From Paludibacteraceae bacterium (lineage in GTDB: Bacteria > Bacteroidota > Bacteroidia > Bacteroidales > Paludibacteraceae), in contig JAKSNK010000015.1 of the NCBI GenBank assembly GCA_024399835.1, positions 1 through 40,092 of the forward strand: DNA of 40,092 bases, in the 5' to 3' direction. Position 1 is the first letter of the stretch; every line of letters starts with the position of its first letter. Positions 16,142 to 24,631 of this stretch are shown in pieces. Made by a program: the position numbers and the translations under genes. The notes under the pieces were generated by a model. That model was given only the letters and a program-made list of their open reading frames with translations, was not told the origin of the DNA and ran no database searches.

Positions 16142-16756
16142 TCAACCTTTGTATTCCGTTCGATTAAGAATTGACTTTCCTAAAGTAATTTCGTCGGTAT
16201 ATTCAATGTCATTTCCAACAGCCACGCCTCTGGCTATCTGGCTCACTTTACAGGTATTGGTAAGGGCACTGAGCTTGCGGTAAATAAAGAAATTGGTAGT
16301 ATCTCCTTCCATCGTAGTAGGAAGAGCCAAAATGACCTCCTGAATCTGCTCATCAGGTATGCGTGCCACCAATGACTCTATTTCAATATCCTTGGGACCT
16401 ATATTGTCCATCGGAGAAATGACACCGCCTAAGACATGGTAAAGTCCGTTGTATTGTCCCGTATTCTCAATAGACATCACATCGCGTATGTTTTCAACCA
16501 CACAGATAGTGTGTTGGTCACGATGGATAGCAGAGCAAATAGGGCACAAATCGGAGTCACAGATATTATGGCACCGGCGACAATAATGCACATTCTTCTT
16601 CAGATTCGTTATGGACGAAGCAAACCGCTCGACATCACCATCGCTGCGTCGCAATAATGCCAACACATGCCGCAGGGCTGTTTTTCGCCCCATTCCAGGC
16701 AATGATGCGAACTGATTAACCGCTTCTCCTAACAATATACTTGGATATTCATTCAT
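16142..16756 (-). CDS. recR: Recombination mediator protein RecR
   Basis: 204 residues. The N-terminal helix-hairpin-helix is [17 protein letters not shown]. The four-Cys zinc finger is [16 protein letters not shown]. The Toprim domain has ICVVEN and the [12 protein letters not shown] segment, followed by [11 protein letters not shown]. With RecF and RecO it loads RecA onto SSB-coated gaps. ATG 16756 ([16 protein letters not shown]) is chosen because the in-frame Met four codons earlier lies on the predicted -7 element. This leaves only a few bases of leader. It heads a run of five minus-strand genes. Confidence 0.95.
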   Translation of the reverse strand: MNEYPSILLGEAVNQFASLPGMGRKTALRHVLALLRRSDGDVERFASSITNLKKNVHYCRRCHNICDSDLCPICSAIHRDQHTICVVENIRDVMSIENTGQYNGLYHVLGGVISPMDNIGPKDIEIESLVARIPDEQIQEVILALPTTMEGDTTNFFIYRKLSALTNTCKVSQIARGVAVGNDIEYTDEITLGKSILNRTEYKG

Positions 16757-16765
16757 TTGAGACTG

Positions 16766-16773
16766 CAAAGATA
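16766..16773 (-). promoter_or_regulatory. Probable -7 element of the recR operon
   Basis: TATCTTTG on the minus strand at 16773-16766, followed by CAGTC as at the SRP and RNase P promoters. At the expected place for the -33 element (16797-16794) the strand reads ATTG, so that half is imperfect. Transcription would start only about 4-6 bases before the recR ATG. Confidence 0.55.
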
Positions 16774-16859
16774 CTAAAAAAATTGCATATATCCAATCAT
16801 TTTGTCTGAAAAATTGGTATAAAAGTCATTTTGCCGCTATAATTTGTGTATGCCATTTA

Positions 16860-18110
16860 TCAGTAAATCGGAACAAGAACACGGGGTACAGTTTTGGACT
16901 TGCGGTATGAGCGGAGGGGGCGAATACCCTGTGTCTGAACATCCGTAATATGCTGAATGCCCCATAATTCACAAGGAAGTTGATTATGCTTATTATCCTC
17001 CAACAATGCCGTAACATGCATCGTTTTTTCCATAGGAATCAGCAATCCATCCTGATGCGTATATCGTGTCTCAAAATGGATATTTACATTGGCTTTCTTT
17101 AAGCGGAATTTCTCAATATGCTCTTCATCCATATTGAGTAGATTCAACCATTCCAAATCGCTATCTTTGACCTTTATGCTGAACGGCAAAAAGACCTTTA
17201 CCTGCATATCTTGCGTAAATGTTTGCAACGATGCAGAATGGTCCACCAAGAGATTTTGCGAACTGATAATTTTAACGATACCCAAGTAATTCTTGGTTCG
17301 CGAATAGGTTAGTAATACATGTTGTTCGTCCTGCTTCGTCATATTCCACCGTGCCAGTTCATCACTTAAATCCAAGAATGCGGCTTTATCTATTTGGGAC
17401 ATGCTCCACAATTTACGGTGCACGATAGTGCCCGAATCAATGGATTGTGCAAGGCGTTTTCTGTCTCCGTCTGCTTCACCCACCAAAAGTTTGTCTGCAT
17501 GCTGCCGCACCAAGGGGTCACAATAGCGTTTGCAATATTCCCCGACAAACTGAATACTATCAGCTCGAGTAATGTCTTCGGAAGGAATCTGAATAATTGT
17601 AGCCAACATCTGTTCCATTCCCCAAGAGACCTTCTCCGCCTCCATTTTGACATCACTGACAATACGATAGCGGACAGGTTGTTTAGGACTTTCTTCCTGT
17701 AATCTGGCATACACTTCGTGCAAGATAGACGCCTTGCGTTTGCGATTGCTCTTAGGTGTTTTCTTGGCATCAACAATAGTAGGTGTGAGAATAATAGGTT
17801 GCTCATGCAAACGAACAACCGTTTCTGCCGGTTCAAACTGTCGGAGAGCGATATACTGCGTTTCAAAACCAATACACGAGAGGACAAGAATTGACGAATC
17901 TGCCACCGAGTCACACTCCAATGAGAAGTACCCATCCATATTGGTGGCAGTACCGATGACGGGCTGCTCCTTGAGATAGACGGTAGCATACATCAGCCCC
18001 TCGCCCTTATCGTCCACTATTCTACCGGAATATACTTTTGCAAAGGCAAGTTGCGACAGTATGATGCCCAACAAAAGGGGCAAACATATCTTATGAATAG
18101 ACTTTTGCAC
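16860..18110 (-). CDS. Exported protein with CarboxypepD_reg-like domain
   Basis: 416 residues if started at GTG 18110. The frame is open to 18200, but that stretch contains the promoter and reads as AT-rich noise. From GTG 18110 the protein begins with a clean signal peptide (basic QKSIHK, then LPLLLGIILSQLAFA). Residues about 25-105 form the beta-sandwich seen in TonB-linked and other Bacteroidetes exported proteins (GRIVDDKGEGLMYATVYLK, then GTATNMDGYF). The remaining 300 residues are not recognised. They include a basic linker (KKTPKSNRKRK) and are mostly alpha/beta. No membrane barrel or transmembrane helix is evident, so it is probably periplasmic or surface-attached. A divergent promoter is shared with the next gene. 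Confidence 0.75.
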   Translation of the reverse strand: MQKSIHKICLPLLLGIILSQLAFAKVYSGRIVDDKGEGLMYATVYLKEQPVIGTATNMDGYFSLECDSVADSSILVLSCIGFETQYIALRQFEPAETVVRLHEQPIILTPTIVDAKKTPKSNRKRKASILHEVYARLQEESPKQPVRYRIVSDVKMEAEKVSWGMEQMLATIIQIPSEDITRADSIQFVGEYCKRYCDPLVRQHADKLLVGEADGDRKRLAQSIDSGTIVHRKLWSMSQIDKAAFLDLSDELARWNMTKQDEQHVLLTYSRTKNYLGIVKIISSQNLLVDHSASLQTFTQDMQVKVFLPFSIKVKDSDLEWLNLLNMDEEHIEKFRLKKANVNIHFETRYTHQDGLLIPMEKTMHVTALLEDNKHNQLPCELWGIQHITDVQTQGIRPLRSYRKSKTVPRVLVPIY

Positions 18111-18133
18111 TTGATTATACTGTATTTTGGGTA

Positions 18134-18165
18134 CAAAATTACAAAAAAATTTGCATATATCCAAA
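18134..18165 (-). promoter_or_regulatory. Promoter of the CarboxypepD_reg-like gene
   Basis: On the minus strand, TAATTTTG at 18141-18134 and TTTG at 18165-18162, spacer 20 bp. The transcript would start near 18128, supporting GTG 18110 as the translation start. It overlaps the opposite promoter at 18150-18181. Confidence 0.75.
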
Positions 18166-18181
18166 AAATTGTGTAACTTTG
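18150..18181 (+). promoter_or_regulatory. Promoter of the pilin-like gene and rsmD
   Basis: TTTG at 18150-18153 and TAACTTTG at 18174-18181, spacer 20 bp. Each promoter's -33 element lies within the other promoter's spacer, so one polymerase at a time can probably bind. Confidence 0.75.
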
Positions 18182-18228
18182 CATGACTTTTGAAAAACAT
18201 TTAACACCATTGCTAAATTAATCTTAAT

Positions 18229-18984
18229 ATGAATACAAAAATCATTTATCGTATCTTATTAGGCGTTGCTTGCTTGTTTTTAGTGTATATCTGCATTGAT
18301 AGCGTAGTAACCCCTATCCGTTTTGAAGACAAGCGCGCCCAACGCGAAGTCGTAGTCATTGACCGTCTGGTCAAATTGCGTGCTGCAGAAGCAGAATACA
18401 AGTTGGTTCATGGCCGTTATCAAGCCAACATGGATTCGTTGGTAATGTTCCTGCAGACCACTCCAAAAAAAGAAGTGATGAAAGAAGGAAGTTTGACCGA
18501 CAAACAATTGGAAGCAGGATTGACAGAAATCAAAGCCACCAAAATGCTGGAAAAAGCATTGGCTAAAGCACAATCCAAACTCAATATGGATGACAAAGAT
18601 GCATTATATGCATACATTTGGGACAATGACAAAGAAATCAAGGACAACGGTTTGAGCGGTTTCCGTCGCGACACCATTTATAAAGATATGATTGAATCTT
18701 TGTATAAAGGCGAATACACCACAGACAATATTGCAGAGATTACTTATATTCCCTTTACTGACAATGTACGCTTTGAAGCAGAAGTGAATGACAAATACAC
18801 CACTTCACAGGGCATTCGAGTACCTCTAATGGAAATTCGTGCTCACTACAACACTTACCTTGCAGACTTGGACAATCAGGAGCGTGTCAATTTGATTGAC
18901 AAAGAAACTAAATTAGAGCACTACGCAGGACTAAAGATTGGTGACATCATGGCGCCAAACAATAATGCCGGCAACTGGGAATAA
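18229..18984 (+). CDS. Membrane-anchored protein with pilin-like N-terminal region
   Basis: 251 residues. One N-terminal membrane segment (IIYRILLGVACLFLVYICIDSVV) is followed by RLVKLRAAEAEYKLVHGRYQ, which resembles the helix-and-turn after the membrane helix of type IV pilin-like proteins (AAEAxYxxxxGxY). No leader-peptidase site is visible at the N terminus, so assembly as a pilin is not supported. The rest is charged and helical (including a Lys/Glu/Ala-rich stretch at about 85-125), then a mixed C-terminal part. Function is unknown. Its stop codon overlaps the rsmD start by one base, so the two are translated from one transcript. Confidence 0.75.
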   Translation: MNTKIIYRILLGVACLFLVYICIDSVVTPIRFEDKRAQREVVVIDRLVKLRAAEAEYKLVHGRYQANMDSLVMFLQTTPKKEVMKEGSLTDKQLEAGLTEIKATKMLEKALAKAQSKLNMDDKDALYAYIWDNDKEIKDNGLSGFRRDTIYKDMIESLYKGEYTTDNIAEITYIPFTDNVRFEAEVNDKYTTSQGIRVPLMEIRAHYNTYLADLDNQERVNLIDKETKLEHYAGLKIGDIMAPNNNAGNWE

Positions 18985-19541
18985 TGCGAATTATATCAGG
19001 AAAATACGGGGGGCGTCGTTTGGCGCCCCCTAAAAATATCACCGCACGGCCAACGACCGATTTTGCCAAGGAAGCGCTATTCAATCTGCTCAATAACCGA
19101 TTGGACTTTGAGGACATTGAGATGTTGGATTTGTTTGCCGGAACGGGCGGTATCGGGTTGGAATTCATTTCTCGCGGTGCCAAACATGTTACAGCCGTGG
19201 AAATGGCACATACGCAACAAAACTACATTATTTCCGTATGCCACCAATTGGGTATCAATAACCTGAGCGTAGTACGGGGTGATGTATTTAAGTTCCTCAA
19301 TGCCAATCATGGTCAAGTTGCGACCATTTCTTGTCCCAATAATGTCCAATTTGACTTCATCTATGCCGACCCTCCGTACGCATTGGAGCGATTGGCAGAA
19401 TTACCGGACTTAGTTCTCCCAAGACTAAAAGAAGGAGGGTGGTTCGTATTGGAACATGGCAAAGACCATGACTTTACGACACACCCTCGTTTTGCTGAGA
19501 CACGCCAATACGGCAATGTCCATTTCACATTCTTCCAATAG
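18984..19541 (+). CDS. rsmD: 16S rRNA (guanine-N2)-methyltransferase RsmD
   Basis: 185 residues. The start MRIISGKYGGRRLAPP is the family signature, followed by RPTTDFAKEALFNLL. The SAM loop is LDLFAGTGGIGLEFISRGA, and the catalytic motif is FIYADPPYAL (DPPY), characteristic of N2-guanine/N6-adenine methyltransferases. It modifies guanine 966 of 16S rRNA. It overlaps the pilin-like gene by 1 bp (TAATG) and ends 2 bp before the convergent pspC gene. Confidence 0.93.
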   Translation: MRIISGKYGGRRLAPPKNITARPTTDFAKEALFNLLNNRLDFEDIEMLDLFAGTGGIGLEFISRGAKHVTAVEMAHTQQNYIISVCHQLGINNLSVVRGDVFKFLNANHGQVATISCPNNVQFDFIYADPPYALERLAELPDLVLPRLKEGGWFVLEHGKDHDFTTHPRFAETRQYGNVHFTFFQ

Positions 19542-19543
19542 GT

Positions 19544-19738
19544 CTATTCGTTCTCTGCCTCAGGCATAACGAAGTATAGTACCAAATAGATAATGAGCCC
19601 GGGGAAAGCTCCGCCACATAAGGTCAAAATGGCATAAATGGCACGAGTAATGGACTTTTCCCAACCAAAATACTCTGCAATACCTCCGCAGATACCCCAA
19701 ATCTTTTTGTCAAGGGATTTTTTCAATTTCTTTTCCAT
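19544..19738 (-). CDS. PspC domain protein
   Basis: 64 residues consisting of a single PspC domain: LKKSLDKKIWGICGGIAEYFGW, then a membrane segment (AFPGLIIYLVLYFVMP). Such small proteins sit in the inner membrane. PspC itself takes part in phage-shock envelope stress signalling, but stand-alone short forms are often uncharacterised. It follows the transporter gene by 21 bp and may be the last gene of the V-ATPase operon. Confidence 0.85.
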   Translation of the reverse strand: MEKKLKKSLDKKIWGICGGIAEYFGWEKSITRAIYAILTLCGGAFPGLIIYLVLYFVMPEAENE

Positions 19739-19759
19739 AATTTCAAAATTTTTGTTTGT

Positions 19760-20437
19760 TTATATTTGTTTATCTTTATCCAACGACTGAATATGTCGGG
19801 TTAACGGCAAAGTAATGAGCGGAACGAAAGCTGCTTCTACAATTGTTTCAAACAAGACCGATATACCTATTGCACTCCAAATATCGTGCCATAACATTTC
19901 GTACAGCGACCACCCTATAGGGGCGAAGGCAAGGACTTGGAACAATGTATTGTCCACTATTTGCCCAATGATGGTAGAGACCACAGCCCTTGACCAAAAT
20001 GTAAATCTTCCTCCCTGATTGGAACTCCTTAATTTGGCTATCACACTAATATTGACCACATTGCCCACATAGAAAGCGATAGCGGAAGATATGATAGTAC
20101 GCGGTCCATTGCTGAATATATAAGCAAAATGCTCCGCCTGCTGCGCATATTGCGGCAAAGTAGGGAGATGTACTTCAATCAGTCCTAATATACTGACCAT
20201 TAAGGTTAGTACAGTGGCTATACCCGTAACTTGAACAGCGGTCGGTTTGTCATATGCTTCAACCAGCACATTGCTAATCAGAAACACCATCCAGGAGATG
20301 AGCAGTCCACCATCCATCCAAACACAACTTGTGCCGAAACTCATAGGTTTCATGCACAAGTAGTTCATCATGACAGAGATAACGCAATAAGCGCCTGTCA
20401 AGATTAGCAGCCACGATTGGCGGTTATTCCAATTCAT
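19760..20437 (-). CDS. Queuosine precursor transporter (YhhQ/VUT family)
   Basis: 225 residues with about six membrane segments. Family features are LISNVLVEAYDKP (VxExYG-like), FYVGNVVNISVIAKLR and the later FWSRAVVSTIIGQIVDNTLFQVLAF, which matches the R...S..IGQ..D...F pattern. Characterised members import 7-cyano-7-deazaguanine or related bases for tRNA queuosine. The ion motive force or substrate here is not shown by the sequence. It starts 15 bp after the stop of the V-ATPase K gene, which suggests co-transcription. Confidence 0.87.
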   Translation of the reverse strand: MNWNNRQSWLLILTGAYCVISVMMNYLCMKPMSFGTSCVWMDGGLLISWMVFLISNVLVEAYDKPTAVQVTGIATVLTLMVSILGLIEVHLPTLPQYAQQAEHFAYIFSNGPRTIISSAIAFYVGNVVNISVIAKLRSSNQGGRFTFWSRAVVSTIIGQIVDNTLFQVLAFAPIGWSLYEMLWHDIWSAIGISVLFETIVEAAFVPLITLPLTRHIQSLDKDKQI

Positions 20438-20452
20438 TAGGGACGACCCCTA

Positions 20453-20899
<447 letters not shown>

Positions 20900-20914
20900 T
20901 TAATTAGTTATTAA

Positions 20915-22666
20915 TTATTTCTTAAATGGTTGATATTGTTTGCCGCTACCTTCATAACCGGCATTCTTGAAGTACTCGACGAAGGTCAAACGCAAGGGGT
21001 GTACAAATGCTCCAAGACAAGCCATCAGCAAGTTTAGAACATGACCGAAAGTGACAATGACGATAAAACCTATCCATGTTCCCACATTGGGAGTAGTGCC
21101 CAACACCATTTCTCCCAATTGGTTGAATGCCATTCCCAACATACCGCCAGCCAATCCCAGTGCATACAGACGGATATAACTCAGTACATCACCCAATATG
21201 CCTGTCGCCATGCCATAAGTATCCCACAAACCGGCACCGATATTGATAAGCGGATTGCGTCCGGGAGTATTGAAAATGAAGATTCCCAAGGCAGAGACAG
21301 CACCGATGGTAATTAGTGCCAACTTAGTAACTTCCTGATCCAACACATGCGTCATGGCTAAAACACCGACAATCAGTCCGCCAAGGATAAGCACAAGCCA
21401 TCCCCAAGTGGAAACAGTCTGTTTGAAACCAAAACGCCGTGTGTAGCAAATGGCTTTGACCGTCATGGCTAAGCATATATGGACTATACCGATTATCAAT
21501 GCCAATACCATCATCACATCGTATTCGCCAATCTTACCGTGATTGCCTAAGTTGTTGAACATCACGGCTTTTGCTGATTCAGGGAACCAAGCGGCTTCGT
21601 ATAGATTGATACCAAAGAATCCGCCCATCATATAGCCAATCACCGTAGAACCGACTCCCAATGCCATAATAATAGGTCCCATACCCTCAAACATGGCAAT
21701 TTTCAGTTTGTCCCTGTGGATTAAGTAACCAATCAGAATAAGCAACAAACCATAACCGGCATCACCTATGCACAATGAGAAGAACAACAAGAAGAACGGA
21801 CCCAATATTGGAGTAGGATCAAACTCACCATAGTTGGGCAAGCCATACATACCTGTCAAGCATTCAAACAATTTGGTAAACCAATTATTTTTCAGTTGAA
21901 TAGGTGTTGCATCTTCGGGCTGCGGGTCTTCAGATTCGTAGTAACAGTCCAATGTAGCCAATGTTGCATCCAGCGCAGCCGTATGCTCCACCGGGCAAAA
22001 ACCCTCAACAAGTTTGAGAGCACCTTCTGCCATCGAATCCGACGAGAGGGTTACTTTTTTCCAATCAATACGGCGGTTAACATCTGCCAACTGCGCTTGC
22101 ATTTCCTCAAGATGAGCTAATTGCCATGCTTCGATACGAGCTTGTGCTGCGACTAATAAACCATTGAGAGCATCAATGTCTTGGTATAAATCGCCGGATG
22201 ATTTGGCATTCAACTGTTCCTCCGTAACCGCATCATCTTCAACAGGTTGCATAGAAACGAAATAGGTTTTTCCACGCTCATCTGCCACACGAACACCCCA
22301 CTCCTCATTCCATTTGCTACTTGCACAAGTGTAATAATACAAGGTGTATCCTGCCTGTTGCAATGCCTGCAATTGTTGAGTATCAAAATCACCCCAAACA
22401 GCCATTCGTTCAGCTTCACGGCGAGTAGATTGTATTTTATCCTCTACTTCCGTTTTCTCGTGTATTAATTGGTCAGGAGCTCCCTGTTTGATGATATGCT
22501 CCAATTGCTCTTTTTCCGCAAAAGCCGACTGTAAATCTTCATCATCAGCCAACCCTGATGCTTTCAGTGTAATATGCACCACACCTGCTTCGCGGATTTG
22601 CTCCAAGAAATGCTCATAGCGCGAAGCCATCACGAGGAAAGTGTATTTCTTCATCGGTGTAATCAT
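20915..22666 (-). CDS. ntpI: V-type ATP synthase subunit I (membrane stator)
   Basis: 583 residues. About 290 N-terminal cytosolic residues (MKKYTFLVMASRYEHFLEQI) include helical Glu/Gln-rich stretches. They are followed by seven or eight membrane segments starting near LGPFFLLFFSLCIGDAGYGLLLI. The segment FGHVLNLLMACLGAFVHPLRL near the end carries the key Arg (family: HPxRL) facing the rotor carboxylate. The subunit forms the ion half-channels. The start codon at 22666 overlaps the subunit D stop as ATGA; Met 22654 is a possible alternative. Confidence 0.94.
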   Translation of the reverse strand: MITPMKKYTFLVMASRYEHFLEQIREAGVVHITLKASGLADDEDLQSAFAEKEQLEHIIKQGAPDQLIHEKTEVEDKIQSTRREAERMAVWGDFDTQQLQALQQAGYTLYYYTCASSKWNEEWGVRVADERGKTYFVSMQPVEDDAVTEEQLNAKSSGDLYQDIDALNGLLVAAQARIEAWQLAHLEEMQAQLADVNRRIDWKKVTLSSDSMAEGALKLVEGFCPVEHTAALDATLATLDCYYESEDPQPEDATPIQLKNNWFTKLFECLTGMYGLPNYGEFDPTPILGPFFLLFFSLCIGDAGYGLLLILIGYLIHRDKLKIAMFEGMGPIIMALGVGSTVIGYMMGGFFGINLYEAAWFPESAKAVMFNNLGNHGKIGEYDVMMVLALIIGIVHICLAMTVKAICYTRRFGFKQTVSTWGWLVLILGGLIVGVLAMTHVLDQEVTKLALITIGAVSALGIFIFNTPGRNPLINIGAGLWDTYGMATGILGDVLSYIRLYALGLAGGMLGMAFNQLGEMVLGTTPNVGTWIGFIVIVTFGHVLNLLMACLGAFVHPLRLTFVEYFKNAGYEGSGKQYQPFKK

Positions 22667-23289
22667 GCTTCGCCTCCTTTCTGTGCTGCTTCTTCAGCGG
22701 CAGCGCGTTCACGCTTGCCCTTAACGATTTTTTGACTTGACTTGTTCAAGTTCTCTTCATCCTCCATAAACCGTTTGATTTTGCGGATAGCATCCTGGTA
22801 TCCGGGGATTTGCACTTTCTCAAACAAGTTCACTTTCTGTGTTGTCTTCTTGCGCGCATACTCGAGCAGTTCGACCTTGCGGCGCACAAATTCCTGACGG
22901 ATACCGACATCGGCAATGGCTTTGAGTTGTTCAAAACCATCGACAAACCACTTGGGCGAAGAGAAGATATTGAACGATTTGGTAGTATAAACCACTTCGT
23001 CCAGTATCGGCACGCGCACACCTGCAATTTTTTTGATACTCATGCGCACATCGTCCACATGAATGAGGGATGTGTCAAACTCTCCCCACAAAGCAATCAT
23101 TTGGTCATACGCCTGAATTCGCCGGTTAACTTCCTCGTCCAATTGCCGTATTTCGTCCTTGGCGCGTTTCACCTCAAGGCGCAAAGCAGTCTCTTTGCTC
23201 TGAAGCGTAGGAAGTGTGCGTTGCCGCATCTTCAAGTCTTTCTCCAATCCTTGCAGGGATGTTTTATTATATTGAAAAGAAATTGCCAT
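22663..23289 (-). CDS. ntpD: V-type ATP synthase subunit D (central shaft)
   Basis: 208 residues, helical at both ends as expected for the rotor shaft: FQYNKTSLQGLEKDLKMRQRTLPTLQSKETALRLE near the start, and a Lys/Glu-rich helix at the end. The middle has the DEVVYTTKSFNIFSSPKWF region. The protein couples ATP hydrolysis in the A3B3 ring to rotation of the K ring. It starts 14 bp after the subunit B stop and overlaps the I start by 4 bp. Confidence 0.93.
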   Translation of the reverse strand: MAISFQYNKTSLQGLEKDLKMRQRTLPTLQSKETALRLEVKRAKDEIRQLDEEVNRRIQAYDQMIALWGEFDTSLIHVDDVRMSIKKIAGVRVPILDEVVYTTKSFNIFSSPKWFVDGFEQLKAIADVGIRQEFVRRKVELLEYARKKTTQKVNLFEKVQIPGYQDAIRKIKRFMEDEENLNKSSQKIVKGKRERAAAEEAAQKGGEA

Positions 23290-23303
23290 TAGCTTTCAAC
23301 TTA

Positions 23304-24626
23304 TTACTTCCAATATTTATCCACCAATGCCTGTTTGATATTCACCTCTTCGGGTTTGAAGTACTTGGCAAACAACCCCCAAGCGATGTCCAACATTTCC
23401 ACCGTATTGATATTGACATCAATAGCCAAGATTTTGCTCGAATATGCTTTGGCAAATTCCAAGCAACGGTTATCGTAGTCAGTCAGGTCGAAACCGTTCT
23501 CCAATTTGGTTTTGGCATTAGCGGCATCTGCATATAGACGGACAGCGGCATTCATCACTTGCGGATGATCTTCGCGGGTTTTCTTACCGGCTACCAATTG
23601 TTTCAAGCGAGACAACGAGCGGAACGGATCAACAATAACTTTTCCTATATCGCTGTCGCGACGCAAGTACAACTGACCCTCGGTGATATAACCCGTGTTA
23701 TCCGGAATAGCGTGCGTAATGTCACCGCCTGACAAGGTAGTCACGGCAATAATGGTGATACTACCGCCGCCTGCTTCCTCGGGGAACTGAACGGCTTTTT
23801 CATATATCTTTGCCAAGTCGCTATACAACGAACCAGGCATGGAGTCCTTACTCGGAATTTGGTCCATACGGTTGCTGACAATTGCCAAAGCATCGGCATA
23901 AAGAGTCATATCCGTCAACAGTACCAATACCTTTTGGTGTTTTTGTACAGCAAAGTATTCAGCTGCAGCCAAAGCCATATCGGGGATAAGCAAGCGCTCA
24001 ACGGCGGGGTTTTCGGTCGTATTGACAAACGACACAATACGGTCCAACACACCGGCATTGGCGAACACATTCTTGAAGTACAAATAGTCATCATTGGTCA
24101 GTCCCATGCCACCCAAAATGATTTTATCCACCTCGGCACGCAGTGCCACATTTGCCATAACTTGGTTGTAAGGTTGGTCGGGGTCAGCAAAGAAAGGAAT
24201 TTTTTGCCCGGACACCAAAGTATTGTTCAGGTCAATACCGGCGATACCGGTAGCAATCAGTTCGGACGGTTGTTTACGACGAACAGGGTTCACACTCGGA
24301 CCGCCTATTTCGACTTCTTCACCCTCTACTGCAGGTCCTCCGTCGATAGGATTACCATAAGCGTTGAAGAAACGACCTGCCAATTGGTCACTCACTTTTA
24401 ACGAGGGTGCTTTGCCTAAGAAAACGACTTCGGCATTGGTAGGAATACCTTCCGTGCCTTGGAAAACCTGCAAAGTTACCTCGTCACCCATGATTTTAAC
24501 CACTTGGGCGAGTTTTCCGTTTACGGTAGCGAGTTCGTCGTTACCTACTCCTTCGGCTTTCAGCGAGCAAGTTGCCTTAGTGATAGCCGTTATCTCTGTA
24601 AATATTTTTTGAAATGCTTTTGCCAT
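23304..24626 (-). CDS. ntpB: V-type ATP synthase subunit B (non-catalytic)
   Basis: 440 residues. There is no Walker A loop, as expected for B subunits; the matching place reads LVSGQKIPFFADPDQPYNQV. Other family segments are GRFFNAYGNPIDGGP, MTLYADALAIVSNRMDQIPSKDSMPGSLYSDLAKIYEKA-like and the C-terminal VDKYWK. It alternates with subunit A in the A3B3 head and helps shape the nucleotide sites. It starts 5 bp after the subunit A stop. Confidence 0.96.
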   Translation of the reverse strand: MAKAFQKIFTEITAITKATCSLKAEGVGNDELATVNGKLAQVVKIMGDEVTLQVFQGTEGIPTNAEVVFLGKAPSLKVSDQLAGRFFNAYGNPIDGGPAVEGEEVEIGGPSVNPVRRKQPSELIATGIAGIDLNNTLVSGQKIPFFADPDQPYNQVMANVALRAEVDKIILGGMGLTNDDYLYFKNVFANAGVLDRIVSFVNTTENPAVERLLIPDMALAAAEYFAVQKHQKVLVLLTDMTLYADALAIVSNRMDQIPSKDSMPGSLYSDLAKIYEKAVQFPEEAGGGSITIIAVTTLSGGDITHAIPDNTGYITEGQLYLRRDSDIGKVIVDPFRSLSRLKQLVAGKKTREDHPQVMNAAVRLYADAANAKTKLENGFDLTDYDNRCLEFAKAYSSKILAIDVNINTVEMLDIAWGLFAKYFKPEEVNIKQALVDKYWK

Positions 24627-24631
24627 AGTCG

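Noticed and set aside
18111-18200. 30-residue N-terminal extension of the CarboxypepD_reg-like protein
   Set aside because: The stretch contains both promoter elements and would place residues ahead of an otherwise complete signal peptide.
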